A DNA stretch of 5,590 nt, taken from Lachnospiraceae bacterium (GTDB taxonomy: Bacteria; Bacillota; Clostridia; Lachnospirales; Lachnospiraceae). Every line of letters starts with the position of its first letter. Position 1 is the first letter of the stretch. The notes under the pieces were generated by a model. The model saw nothing but the letters and a program-made list of their open reading frames with translations. It ran no database searches and was not told the origin of the DNA. Shown here piece after piece: positions 1 through 5,590 of the stretch. A program made the position numbers and the translations under genes. Where the stretch lies: NCBI GenBank assembly GCA_900772675.1, contig CAAGRM010000129.1, positions 1-5,590 of the forward strand. Reading direction: 5' to 3'.

Positions 1-152
1 ACAATCTCCACTTCTTCCGGGAACATAGAACCGGCCTTGTCTTCCCGCTCATGGTCCACCAGAACCTCGCCTGCCATGATCATAGCTTTCGCTTTTTCAC
101 GCGATGTGGCAAGCCCCCGTTCTACCAGTAATACATCTAATCGTTTTTTCAT
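1..152 (-). CDS. tlyA: TlyA family S4-domain RNA methyltransferase / hemolysin-like protein, N-terminal part
   Basis: This is the first 50 codons of a gene that runs off the left edge of the window. The protein begins [20 protein letters not shown] and continues with [12 protein letters not shown], which is the S4 RNA-binding domain expected at the N-terminus of TlyA/YqxC proteins. The Rossmann-type methyltransferase domain that should follow is outside the window. In the family, characterised members 2'-O-methylate ribosomal RNA, and the 'hemolysin' name is historical. The ATG at 152-150 overlaps the dxs stop codon in an ATGA arrangement (4 bases shared), which implies translational coupling to dxs. 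The dxs-tlyA pairing is the same as in Bacillus subtilis (dxs-yqxC), where argR/ahrC and recN follow. The substrate specificity cannot be judged from this fragment. Confidence 0.9.
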   Translation of the reverse strand, partial: MKKRLDVLLVERGLATSREKAKAMIMAGEVLVDHEREDKAGSMFPEEVEI

Positions 153-2026
153 CTTTCTTCCTGCTCCCGTTTTCTGTAGTATTCCTCTATTCTGCCGCAG
201 ATATCCTCTACGGTAAAACCAACCTGTTTCATCTGATAGGAAACGCTTCCATGGGGAATAAACCGATCCGGCAGTGCAACGATTTCTACACCAAACGGAA
301 GCTCCTTCTCCTCGGCAAAAGAAAGAACGCGTTCTCCAAATCCACCGTCCTTTACATTCTCTTCCATCGTCACAACAAGGTCATAATCATCTGTAAGACT
401 GCAAAGAAGCTCTTCATCGATCGGTTTTACAAAACGTGCGTTCACAAGCGCTGCATCGATACCCATCCGCTCTTTTAATTGTTTCCGCACTTCTTCCGCC
501 ATTTTCACCATACTTCCGACGGCAAGAAGCGCGATTTTACTTCCTGCATAAATCACTTCCGATTTTCCGGGACGGATAGGAGCACGGAATTCTTTTAGTC
601 CTGTGTATGCTTCCCCTCTCGGATAGCGCACGGCCACCGGTCCGTTGTAATCAACCGCAAATTTGATCATATCCGAAAGTTCCCACAGGTTCTTCGGTGC
701 AAGAATTGTCATATTCGGCATCGTTCCCAGATAGGAGAGATCGAAAATGCCGTGATGAGTTTCCCCGTCATAACCTACAAGCCCGGCACGGTCGACCGCA
801 AAAACGACATGTACATTCTGCATACAGACATCATGCATGATCTGATCATATGCCCGCTGCAGAAACGAAGAGTAAATTGCAACGACCGGCGTAATCCCGC
901 CAAGCGAAAGTGCTGCTGCAAAGGTCACCGCGTGCTCCTCGGCAATTCCGACATCAAAGCAGCGATCCGGGAACATATTAGAAAAACGTTTCAGACCGAC
1001 ACCGGTCATCATCGCTGCCGTAATAGCCGCCACATCGTTTCTTCTGTCTCCCATTTTCCGCATAACCGTAGAGAATACATCCGTATAGGTCGGATTTGAT
1101 TTTCCCACCGGCAATCCTGTCTTCACATCGAACGGGCCGGCACCGTGAAATCTTGCCGGATGGCGCATGGCCGGTTCATAGCCACGTCCCTTCTGTGTCA
1201 GGACATGTACCAGGATCGGCCCTTCAAACCGTTTTGCTTCCTGAAATGTCTTAATCAGCTGTGGAATATTGTGACCATCTACCGGTCCTAAATAGGTAAT
1301 GCCCATGTCCTCAAACAGCATTCCCGGAATGATGATCTGTTTGATGCTGCTCTTTGTTTTCCGCATCGCATCTACCATGCCGGGGCCGATACCCGGAATA
1401 CGGTTCAGCGCCCTTGTAACATCCATTTTAAAATCGGTATACGCAGACGCGGTCCGAAGGCCGGACAGATAAGTTGACATGCCACCGACATTTTCTGTAA
1501 TTGACATCTCGTTGTCATTTAAAACGATAATAAAATTCGATTTCAGGCTTGCTGCATTGTTCAGTGCTTCATATGCCATACCACCCGTCAGTGCACCGTC
1601 TCCAATGATCGACACGACAGAATAATCTTCTTTTTTCAGCTCACGTGCACGCACATATCCAACACCTGCTGAAATTGAGGTTGAGCTATGGCCGGTGTCA
1701 AACACATCACAGTCGCTCTCGCTTCTCTTCGGAAAGCCGCTGATACCGCCTTCTCTTCGCAGAGTGTCAAACCCTTCTTTCCGCCCTGTCAGGATCTTAT
1801 GCGTATAGGACTGGTGTCCCACATCCCAGATCAGCTTATCTTTTGGAAGCTCAAACACGCGGTGCATCGCAATCGTCAGCTCTACTACGCCAAGATTCGA
1901 TGCCAGATGACCGCCGGTTTTACTCAGAGACGCAATGATAAATTCCCGGATTTCCTCTGCAAGCGCCGGAAGCTGATCCGCCGGAAGCTTCTTAATATCG
2001 TTTGGTTTCTGTATTTTTTCTAACAT
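149..2026 (-). CDS. dxs: 1-deoxy-D-xylulose-5-phosphate synthase
   Basis: This cytosolic thiamine-diphosphate enzyme condenses pyruvate and glyceraldehyde 3-phosphate into DXP, the first step of the MEP isoprenoid pathway. The 625-residue length is normal for the family. Visible landmarks are the N-terminal [12 protein letters not shown] with active-site His40, [13 protein letters not shown] (67-79), and the ThDP/Mg motif GDGALTGG (142-149) ending at LNDNEMSI (169-176). Further on are the catalytic Glu363 in [27 protein letters not shown] (412-426), and RYPRG (467-471) leading to the C-terminal transketolase domain. One oddity is AAMMTGVGL (337-345), where the family usually has a Ser or Thr in G-S/T-G. 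The ATG at 2026 is preceded by AAGGG, which overlaps the ispA stop codon, so the two genes (11 bases apart) are likely coupled. The frame is intact. DXP also feeds thiamine and pyridoxal synthesis in many bacteria. Confidence 0.97.
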   Translation of the reverse strand: MLEKIQKPNDIKKLPADQLPALAEEIREFIIASLSKTGGHLASNLGVVELTIAMHRVFELPKDKLIWDVGHQSYTHKILTGRKEGFDTLRREGGISGFPKRSESDCDVFDTGHSSTSISAGVGYVRARELKKEDYSVVSIIGDGALTGGMAYEALNNAASLKSNFIIVLNDNEMSITENVGGMSTYLSGLRTASAYTDFKMDVTRALNRIPGIGPGMVDAMRKTKSSIKQIIIPGMLFEDMGITYLGPVDGHNIPQLIKTFQEAKRFEGPILVHVLTQKGRGYEPAMRHPARFHGAGPFDVKTGLPVGKSNPTYTDVFSTVMRKMGDRRNDVAAITAAMMTGVGLKRFSNMFPDRCFDVGIAEEHAVTFAAALSLGGITPVVAIYSSFLQRAYDQIMHDVCMQNVHVVFAVDRAGLVGYDGETHHGIFDLSYLGTMPNMTILAPKNLWELSDMIKFAVDYNGPVAVRYPRGEAYTGLKEFRAPIRPGKSEVIYAGSKIALLAVGSMVKMAEEVRKQLKERMGIDAALVNARFVKPIDEELLCSLTDDYDLVVTMEENVKDGGFGERVLSFAEEKELPFGVEIVALPDRFIPHGSVSYQMKQVGFTVEDICGRIEEYYRKREQEER

Positions 2027-2037
2027 GAAATCATCCC

Positions 2038-2958
2038 TTACTTTTTTCTGGAAGCCAGAGACTCAAACAGTTCTTCCAGAAATATTTTATCTCCCGGACA
2101 GGACAGGCTTTTCAGTTCCTCCACGGCCTCTTCTGTAAGCCGTTTTACTTCCTGCTCCGCCACGTCTGTCCCAAACAGCGTCACATACGTTGTTTTTTCA
2201 TTTTTTTCATCGCTGAATACCGGTTTCCCCAGTTCCTCCATCGTCGACGTCACATCCAGGATGTCATCCCGGATCTGGAACGCAATTCCGACCTTGGAAG
2301 CAATCCGGCAGAGCGCGCCAAGATCGTCGTCTTTTGCTCCCGCAAGTGCCGCACCTGCCATCATAGCAGCCTCCAAAAGCGCCGAAGTTTTGTTCTCATA
2401 GATATAATCAAGCATCTCGCGGCTGATCGCGAAATGACCGGCTTTCTCGTTCATCACATCGACACTCTGGCCGCCCAGCATACCGGAAATTCCGGTTTTA
2501 TGGCACAGAATGCCAAATGCACGGATCACACGGTCGGTGTGTTCCTCCATAAAAAAAGCTTTCCATGCCGTCTCGTACGCATAGTTTAAGAGTGCATCAC
2601 CCGAAAGCACACCGACAGCCTCCCCGAAAACAACATGGGTGGTTTTTCTGCCGCGGCGGTAATCGTCGTTGTCGATTGCGGGGAGATCATCGTGCACGAG
2701 AGAATGCGTATGAATCATTTCCATGGCTGCCATAAATGGTTTTACGGCCTCCCCGGTTCCGCCAAACAGACGGAAGCTCTCCTGCAAAAGCAGCGGACGA
2801 AGCCTCTTTCCGCCCGCTGTCATACTGTAATTTATGGCTTTTGCCAGTTCCTTTGCAAAGCCTTCCTCTTTCGGCAGGTAAGCAGCAATGATGTTTTCCG
2901 TCTCCCGCGTCTTTTCTTCAAGTACTGCTTTAAAATTCTCTGAATGTTCCATCCTCAT
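2038..2958 (-). CDS. ispA: Farnesyl/geranylgeranyl diphosphate synthase (short-chain trans-prenyltransferase)
   Basis: This enzyme extends DMAPP/GPP with IPP to make C15 (or C20) prenyl diphosphates, precursors for undecaprenyl lipid and quinone-type products. It has 306 residues, a usual length. Substrate-binding GGKRLRP lies at 49-55. The first Asp-rich motif is DDLPAID (90-96), followed by NDDYRRGRKTTH. GDALLN is at 120-125, FQIRDDILDV at 227-236 (second Asp-rich motif 231-235), and GKP and KTTYVTLFG follow. The two-residue insertion in the first motif is the bacterial (type II) FPP synthase form. The fifth residue before the first motif is His85, where bacterial FPP synthases usually have Tyr. 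This may lengthen the product. Start: ATG at 2958, inside the end of xseB (29-base overlap). An in-frame ATG at 2952 is the alternative. No strong ribosome site is seen, so coupling to xseB is likely. Confidence 0.95.
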   Translation of the reverse strand: MRMEHSENFKAVLEEKTRETENIIAAYLPKEEGFAKELAKAINYSMTAGGKRLRPLLLQESFRLFGGTGEAVKPFMAAMEMIHTHSLVHDDLPAIDNDDYRRGRKTTHVVFGEAVGVLSGDALLNYAYETAWKAFFMEEHTDRVIRAFGILCHKTGISGMLGGQSVDVMNEKAGHFAISREMLDYIYENKTSALLEAAMMAGAALAGAKDDDLGALCRIASKVGIAFQIRDDILDVTSTMEELGKPVFSDEKNEKTTYVTLFGTDVAEQEVKRLTEEAVEELKSLSCPGDKIFLEELFESLASRKK

Positions 2959-3175
2959 TCATCTGGAGCATCTTCTTCTCAACACGGTCAATCTTCCGAC
3001 TGCACGCATGCAAAAGCTCCATTCCCTCCTTGTATAACCGAAAGGAATCTTCCAGGCTGACCTCGCTGCTTTCGAGCGTCTCCAGCATTTTATCCAGTTT
3101 TCCAAACGCCGTCTCAAGTGTCTCGTCTGAAGTCATTCCTTCTTCTTTTCTTTCTTCTGCTTCCATCTTTCCCAT
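2930..3175 (-). CDS. xseB: Exonuclease VII small subunit
   Basis: This is the small subunit of exonuclease VII, which binds XseA to form the single-strand-specific, bidirectional DNA exonuclease. The 81-residue protein is almost entirely helical and highly charged. The family core is FGKLDKMLETLESSEVSLED (24-43), followed by SFRLYKEGMELLHACSRKID, with the conserved SLE-S-LY-G pattern. The first 13 residues are Glu/Lys-rich and poorly conserved in such proteins. The true start could therefore be Met4 (3166) or Met14 (3136), the last giving a typical 68-residue protein. None of the three has a clearly superior ribosome site. It lies 33 bases after xseA, and its end overlaps ispA, as in the Bacillus yqiB-yqiC-yqiD order. 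Confidence 0.93.
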   Translation of the reverse strand: MGKMEAEERKEEGMTSDETLETAFGKLDKMLETLESSEVSLEDSFRLYKEGMELLHACSRKIDRVEKKMLQMNEDGTFREF

Positions 3176-3208
3176 GTTTTCTCTGTTCTTCTGATCTTTT
3201 TGATTTTG

Positions 3209-4432
3209 TCATGTTTCTGCCCAGGAGACTTCCGCTGTTTTTTCCGCACGTGCCTTGATTTTTCCGTCAGCCACGCAGATTGTAAGCAAATCTCCTTCCT
3301 TTATGTCCAGCACTGAGGTAACGGCTTTTCCGTCCTTTTTTTCAAAAGAATAGCCCTGGTTCAGCTTGTCAAGCGGGGACAGACCCTTCATGGACTGAAT
3401 ATAAAGAGCCAGACGGTGGCGCGCTTCTTTTATTTTTTCTTCCATCGCATCCGTATACCGCCGCTCCAGCTCGGCATGGCGTGCCCTCTGATCACGGATT
3501 TTATTTTCCGGTCCAAGATACTTCCATTTCGTCTCATACTGTAAAAGACGGTTTCTCGCACTCTGCACCTGATTCGCCATTGCATGGTTCATACGGCTTT
3601 TATAATTTTCCATTGTATGCAGCACTGCACGCACATCGGCAACCGCCAGCTCTGCAGCAGCAGACGGGGTCGGGGCACGAAGATCGGCGACAAAATCGAT
3701 GATGGTCGTATCCGTTTCATGTCCGACAGCAGAAATCACCGGAGTATGACACGCAAAAACCGCGCGTGCTACCTTTTCCTCATTAAATGCCCACAAATCC
3801 TCAATCGAACCGCCTCCCCGGCCCACAATCAGTACGTCGAGGTGCAATGCATCCAACCGTTCGATGCCTTCCACAATGCTGTCCGCAGCACCTTCCCCCT
3901 GCACCAGCGCCGGGTAGAGAACAATCTGGACAAACGGATTGCGACGGAGCGCAATGTTTTTAATATCCTGCACAGCAGCTCCCGTCGGTGCCGTTACAAC
4001 ACCAATCTTTTTCACATAAGCAGGAATCGGCTGTTTGTATTCCGGAGCGAACATGCCCATCTCCTCAAGTTCCGCCTTTAAAGCCAGATATTTTTCATAC
4101 AGAAGGCCTGCTCCTTCTTTTGTGATCTCTTTCGCATAGATCTGATACTTTCCATCCCGCTCGTAGACACTGATGCTGCCGCCGACAACGACATTGTCTC
4201 CGTCCCGCATCAGAAAAGCAAGACCACGCCTCGAACCGGCAAACATGACACAGGAAATCGTTCCTTCTGCGTCTTTTAAGGAAAAATAGATATGGCCGGA
4301 CGGGTGATATTTACAGTTGCTTACCTCTCCGCTGACATAGATCCTACGGAGCATATAGTCCTGGTCAAACATATTTTTGATATACGCATTGACCTGGCCT
4401 ACGGTGTAAACATTCTGGTTCTTATTTCTCAT
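3209..4432 (-). CDS. xseA: Exonuclease VII large subunit
   Basis: This is the catalytic subunit of exonuclease VII, which degrades single-stranded DNA to oligonucleotides during repair. The 407-residue protein starts with an OB-fold: YTVGQVNAYIKNMF (9-22), VSGEVSN and HPSGHIYFSLKD. The catalytic domain follows, with IGVVTAPTGAAVQDI (143-157), VGRGGGSIEDLWAFNEE (203-219), VGHETDTTIIDFVADLRAPT (236-255) and PSAAAELA. A long charged helical, probably coiled-coil, region spans about 265-350. The C-terminal segment contains SPLDKLNQGYSFEKKDGK, typical of the family. I chose the ATG at 4432 because YTVGQVN should lie close to the N-terminus. It overlaps the end of nusB by 11 bases and has a purine-rich AGAGAAGAAG just upstream. 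The frame is open further, to an ATG at 4522, but those 30 residues do not resemble XseA and lie inside nusB. Confidence 0.96.
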   Translation of the reverse strand: MRNKNQNVYTVGQVNAYIKNMFDQDYMLRRIYVSGEVSNCKYHPSGHIYFSLKDAEGTISCVMFAGSRRGLAFLMRDGDNVVVGGSISVYERDGKYQIYAKEITKEGAGLLYEKYLALKAELEEMGMFAPEYKQPIPAYVKKIGVVTAPTGAAVQDIKNIALRRNPFVQIVLYPALVQGEGAADSIVEGIERLDALHLDVLIVGRGGGSIEDLWAFNEEKVARAVFACHTPVISAVGHETDTTIIDFVADLRAPTPSAAAELAVADVRAVLHTMENYKSRMNHAMANQVQSARNRLLQYETKWKYLGPENKIRDQRARHAELERRYTDAMEEKIKEARHRLALYIQSMKGLSPLDKLNQGYSFEKKDGKAVTSVLDIKEGDLLTICVADGKIKARAEKTAEVSWAET

Positions 4433-4859
4433 CTTCTTCTCTTGCCAGTTTTCCAAGAATACCGTTGATAAAGGACGGGGACTGGTCTCTGCCGAAGCGT
4501 TTTGCCAGCTCAACTGCCTCATTGATGGCTACGCCGACCGGAACGTCCTCGTCGAATTTCATCTCATAAACCGCAAGACGCAGGATTGCCAGATCCACTT
4601 TTCCCATACGGGTGGTTTTCCAGCCCTCGGAGGTTCGGTTCAGCATCTCATCGATTTCCGGAATGTGTTCCGTTACATGGCGGTACTTCTCCTCCATGTA
4701 TGTCTGATCCTTCTCGCTGACGGTTACTTCTTCATCCTCATCGTTATCGTCCGAGTACGTAAAATAAAGAGACATCTGTTTTGGCATCTCCTCCTTCTCC
4801 TGGAACTCTGCGGTATAGAGAAGTTTAAAAATATTTTCACGAAGTTTGCTTCTGTTCAT
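4422..4859 (-). CDS. nusB: Transcription antitermination factor NusB
   Basis: NusB binds boxA RNA together with NusE (ribosomal protein S10) and supports rRNA transcription antitermination. The 145-residue length is usual. The N-terminus SKLRENIFKLLYTAEFQ (4-20) matches the first helix. The diagnostic C-terminal half is DLAILRLAVYEM (89-100), VPVGVAINEAVELAKRFG (107-123), SPSFINGILGKLAREE (127-142). An acidic, probably disordered insert at about 36-50 (DDNDEDEE) separates the two halves. The ATG at 4859 follows a GGAAGG at a somewhat long spacing of about 13 bases. It is preceded by the 84-base gap from asp23, which holds a strong hairpin. Its 3' end overlaps xseA by 11 bases. In B. subtilis folD sits between nusB and xseA, but it is absent here. 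Confidence 0.95.
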   Translation of the reverse strand: MNRSKLRENIFKLLYTAEFQEKEEMPKQMSLYFTYSDDNDEDEEVTVSEKDQTYMEEKYRHVTEHIPEIDEMLNRTSEGWKTTRMGKVDLAILRLAVYEMKFDEDVPVGVAINEAVELAKRFGRDQSPSFINGILGKLAREEDEK

Positions 4860-4893
4860 TTTCTGTTCTGATTCCTTCCTGTATAATTAGCAA

Positions 4894-4935
4894 GAACCGC
4901 GGGGTGTAAGGGGTCGCCTTATTCCCTCGCGGTTC
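4894..4935. terminator. Strong stem-loop between asp23 and nusB, possible (bidirectional) terminator or attenuator
   Basis: The arms GAACCGCG (4894-4901) and CGCGGTTC (4928-4935) pair perfectly over 8 bp. The stem continues with GGG/CCC (4902-4904 with 4924-4926, one T bulged). After a short internal mismatch, TAAGG/CCTTA (4907-4911 with 4917-4921) closes a 5-base loop. On the plus strand it is followed within four bases by a six-T run (4940-4945), so the classical terminator signature faces against the operon. In the operon direction it begins 8 bases after the asp23 stop codon, and the 3' flank TTGCTAATTAT is only moderately T-rich. Partial termination after asp23, with read-through into nusB, is plausible but not shown. 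Confidence 0.65.
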
Positions 4936-4943
4936 GTTGTTTT

Positions 4944-5336
4944 TTATTTCGTCTGTTCCATATTCACGCCTGCAATGGCTACATTGACATCGGAAACTTC
5001 CAGGCCTGTCATATTTTCAATCGCTGTTTTTACTTTTTCCTGTACATTTTTGCAGGTTGCCGGAATCTCGTATCCATACTTGAGATTGAGGGCGAGATCC
5101 ACGCAGACAACGCCGTCCAGCACGTCTACTTTGACACCCTTGGAAAGATTTTTCATGCCAAGCTTGCTGACTAATTCATTGGTAATATTTCCGGCCATGG
5201 AGGCTACCCCATCCACTTCCGTTGCCGCAAGTCCTGCGATAATAGCTACTACCTCGTCTGCAATCTGCACAGTTCCGATTCCTTCATCATCATATATCGT
5301 ATATGTGTTTCTTTTCTGAATTTTCGCCTCTGCCAT
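4944..5336 (-). CDS. Asp23/Gls24 family protein (YqhY-like)
   Basis: This 130-residue protein belongs to the Asp23/Gls24 (DUF322) family. The landmarks are GTVQIADEVVAIIAGLAATE (21-40), VDGVASMAG (41-49), GVKVDVLDGVVCVDLALNLK (67-86), YGYEIPATCKNVQEKVKTAI (87-106) and MTGLEVSDVNVAIAGV (109-124). There is no signal peptide or membrane segment, so it is probably cytoplasmic. Family members are envelope-stress or alkaline-shock proteins. The B. subtilis copy in the same position (YqhY, just upstream of nusB) has been linked to acetyl-CoA carboxylase and lipid balance. By position this is probably the YqhY ortholog. The molecular activity is unknown. The ATG at 5336 is fixed by an excellent ribosome site. 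The open frame continues upstream to 5525, but that part covers the promoter and lacks any family similarity. Confidence 0.93.
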   Translation of the reverse strand: MAEAKIQKRNTYTIYDDEGIGTVQIADEVVAIIAGLAATEVDGVASMAGNITNELVSKLGMKNLSKGVKVDVLDGVVCVDLALNLKYGYEIPATCKNVQEKVKTAIENMTGLEVSDVNVAIAGVNMEQTK

Positions 5337-5344
5337 CTTAAAAG

Positions 5345-5355
5345 ACCTCCTCCTT
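5345..5355 (-). promoter_or_regulatory. Ribosome binding site of the asp23 gene
   Basis: On the minus strand this reads AAGGAGGAGGT, a near-perfect complement of the 16S rRNA 3' end. Its AGGAGG core (5346-5351) lies 9 bases before the ATG at 5336. It is the strongest ribosome site in the window, decides the start of the Asp23-like protein, and suggests high translation of that gene. Confidence 0.9.
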
Positions 5356-5370
5356 GGCTGACTTTCTTTC

Positions 5371-5399
5371 ATTATACCAAAAATAATCCGAAAATAAAA
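5371..5399 (-). promoter_or_regulatory. Probable sigma-A type promoter with extended -10, driving asp23 and the operon
   Basis: The minus strand has TGGTATAAT at 5379-5371, a consensus TATAAT box preceded by a TGn extended -10. At a 17-base spacing, TTTTAT (5399-5394) is a poor match to the -35 consensus, which an extended -10 can compensate for. The start of transcription would fall near 5364, just upstream of the asp23 ribosome site. It is the only good promoter I see in the window, so it probably serves the whole block from asp23 to tlyA. Confidence 0.7.
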
Positions 5400-5408
5400 G
5401 GATTTTTT
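5380..5408 (-). terminator. Weak AT-rich hairpin after the serine dehydratase gene, possible terminator
   Basis: On the minus strand AATCC (5404-5400) can pair with GGATT (5389-5385) across a 10-base loop. After an A-A mismatch, three more A-T pairs are possible, and a five-T run follows (5383-5379 region: ATTTTTGG). The stem is short and weak, so termination may be inefficient. It overlaps the -35 and spacer region of the promoter for asp23. The call is tentative. Confidence 0.3.
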
Positions 5409-5566
5409 ATTCTTCTTCCTGCGCCGCACACCATTCCCGTGCCGCCGGTGTGTTGGCAAGCCCTCCCTGACCGGTTTCCCGGAGTGTCGGATGCATCTGA
5501 TCGCCGACTTCACGCATTGCATCAATAACCTGATCCGGCGGAATGCGGCTTGAAATTCCCACGAGT
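5407..5566 (-). CDS. sdaAA: L-serine dehydratase (ammonia-lyase), iron-sulfur dependent, alpha subunit, C-terminal fragment
   Basis: These are the last 52 residues of a gene entering from the right edge. They include SSRIPPDQVIDAMREVGDQM and LRETGQGGLANTPAAREW, and end in AAQEEE and TAA at 5409-5407. The pattern IPPD-VI-AM--VG, then L-ETG-GGLA-TP, is the C-terminal signature of the alpha subunit of the [4Fe-4S] L-serine dehydratase, which converts serine to pyruvate and ammonia. The cluster cysteines are not in this fragment, so activity cannot be assessed. The upstream end is not natural: from 5567 outward the sequence is Illumina adapter, so the true gene is cut there. It lies 70 bases before asp23 on the same strand and probably belongs to a separate transcription unit. 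The family was identified from memory of its C-terminus, and a full-length copy would confirm it. Confidence 0.82.
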
Positions 5567-5590
5567 AGATCGGAAGAGCACACGTCTGAA
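5567..5590 (+). other. Illumina TruSeq adapter read-through (sequencing artefact, not genomic)
   Basis: The plus strand from 5567 begins with AGATCGGAAGAGC, the universal Illumina adapter start, and continues with ACACGTCTGAA, the TruSeq indexed-adapter branch. All 24 bases to the window end match. It lies exactly at the sequence end, as expected when an untrimmed read whose insert was shorter than the read length was assembled. It should be masked, and the contig should be considered to end at 5566. Confidence 0.97.

Noticed and set aside
104..478. Plus-strand open frame with a hydrophobic start resembling a membrane protein
   Set aside because: It is antisense to the well-supported dxs and tlyA genes, has no ribosome site, and resembles no family.
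3584..4081. Longest plus-strand open frame, opposite xseA
   Set aside because: It is antisense to conserved catalytic motifs of XseA. Its composition (rich in Arg, His and Asn) is that of a shadow frame.
4433..4522. In-frame upstream extension of XseA to an ATG at 4522
   Set aside because: These 30 residues lie wholly inside nusB in another frame and do not look like XseA. The OB-fold motif begins a few residues after the ATG at 4432.
4871..4893. Possible promoter (TTATAC/TATACA) just upstream of nusB
   Set aside because: No -35 match exists at 16-19 bases, since that region lies in the GC-rich stem, and the -10 match is only partial.
5337..5525. In-frame upstream extension of the Asp23-like protein by 63 residues
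   Set aside because: It runs over the sdaAA 3' end and the promoter, has no resemblance to the family, and the perfect ribosome site at 5345-5355 fixes the start at 5336.
1..5590. CRISPR array, insertion sequence, phage or defence genes, tRNA or rRNA
   Set aside because: None was seen. The window is fully accounted for by conserved housekeeping genes, two short gaps (84 and 70 bases) and the terminal adapter.

Overview
The window is a compact, single-direction (minus strand) housekeeping operon from a low-to-mid GC Gram-positive bacterium. A Clostridia member, most likely Lachnospiraceae, is my best guess. The evidence is the gene order asp23/yqhY - nusB - xseA - xseB - ispA - dxs - tlyA, which matches the Bacillus subtilis yqhY-to-yqxC block except that folD is missing between nusB and xseA. 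Strong AAGGAGG-type ribosome binding, an extended -10 promoter and the protein sequences also fit. The upstream iron-sulfur L-serine dehydratase alpha gene is typical of anaerobic Firmicutes. The genus cannot be fixed from this stretch.

Layout in the direction of transcription (right to left): 5566-5407 is the C-terminal end of an L-serine dehydratase alpha subunit. 5406-5337 is an intergenic stretch with a weak terminator-like hairpin and a promoter. 5336-4944 is an Asp23/Gls24 (YqhY-like) gene. 4943-4860 is a gap holding a strong stem-loop. Then follow nusB (4859-4422), xseA (4432-3209), xseB (3175-2930), ispA (2958-2038), dxs (2026-149) and the first 50 codons of tlyA (152 to the window edge). 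From nusB on, genes overlap or are separated by at most 33 bases, so they are very probably co-transcribed and partly translationally coupled.

Functionally, dxs and ispA are the first step and a chain-elongation step of isoprenoid synthesis (MEP pathway to prenyl diphosphates). xseA and xseB encode the two subunits of exonuclease VII. nusB is a transcription antitermination factor, and tlyA is an S4-domain RNA methyltransferase-like protein. The asp23 gene encodes a small conserved protein linked in other Firmicutes to envelope stress or lipid homeostasis.

The last 24 bases (5567-5590) are not genomic. They match the Illumina TruSeq read-through adapter exactly, so the contig ends in sequencing artefact and the serine dehydratase gene is cut by it. 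I found no mobile element, CRISPR array, RNA gene or evidence of an undescribed system. The points most worth checking are the adapter, the strong hairpin whose T-run faces against the operon, and a His at the chain-length-determining position of the prenyl synthase.
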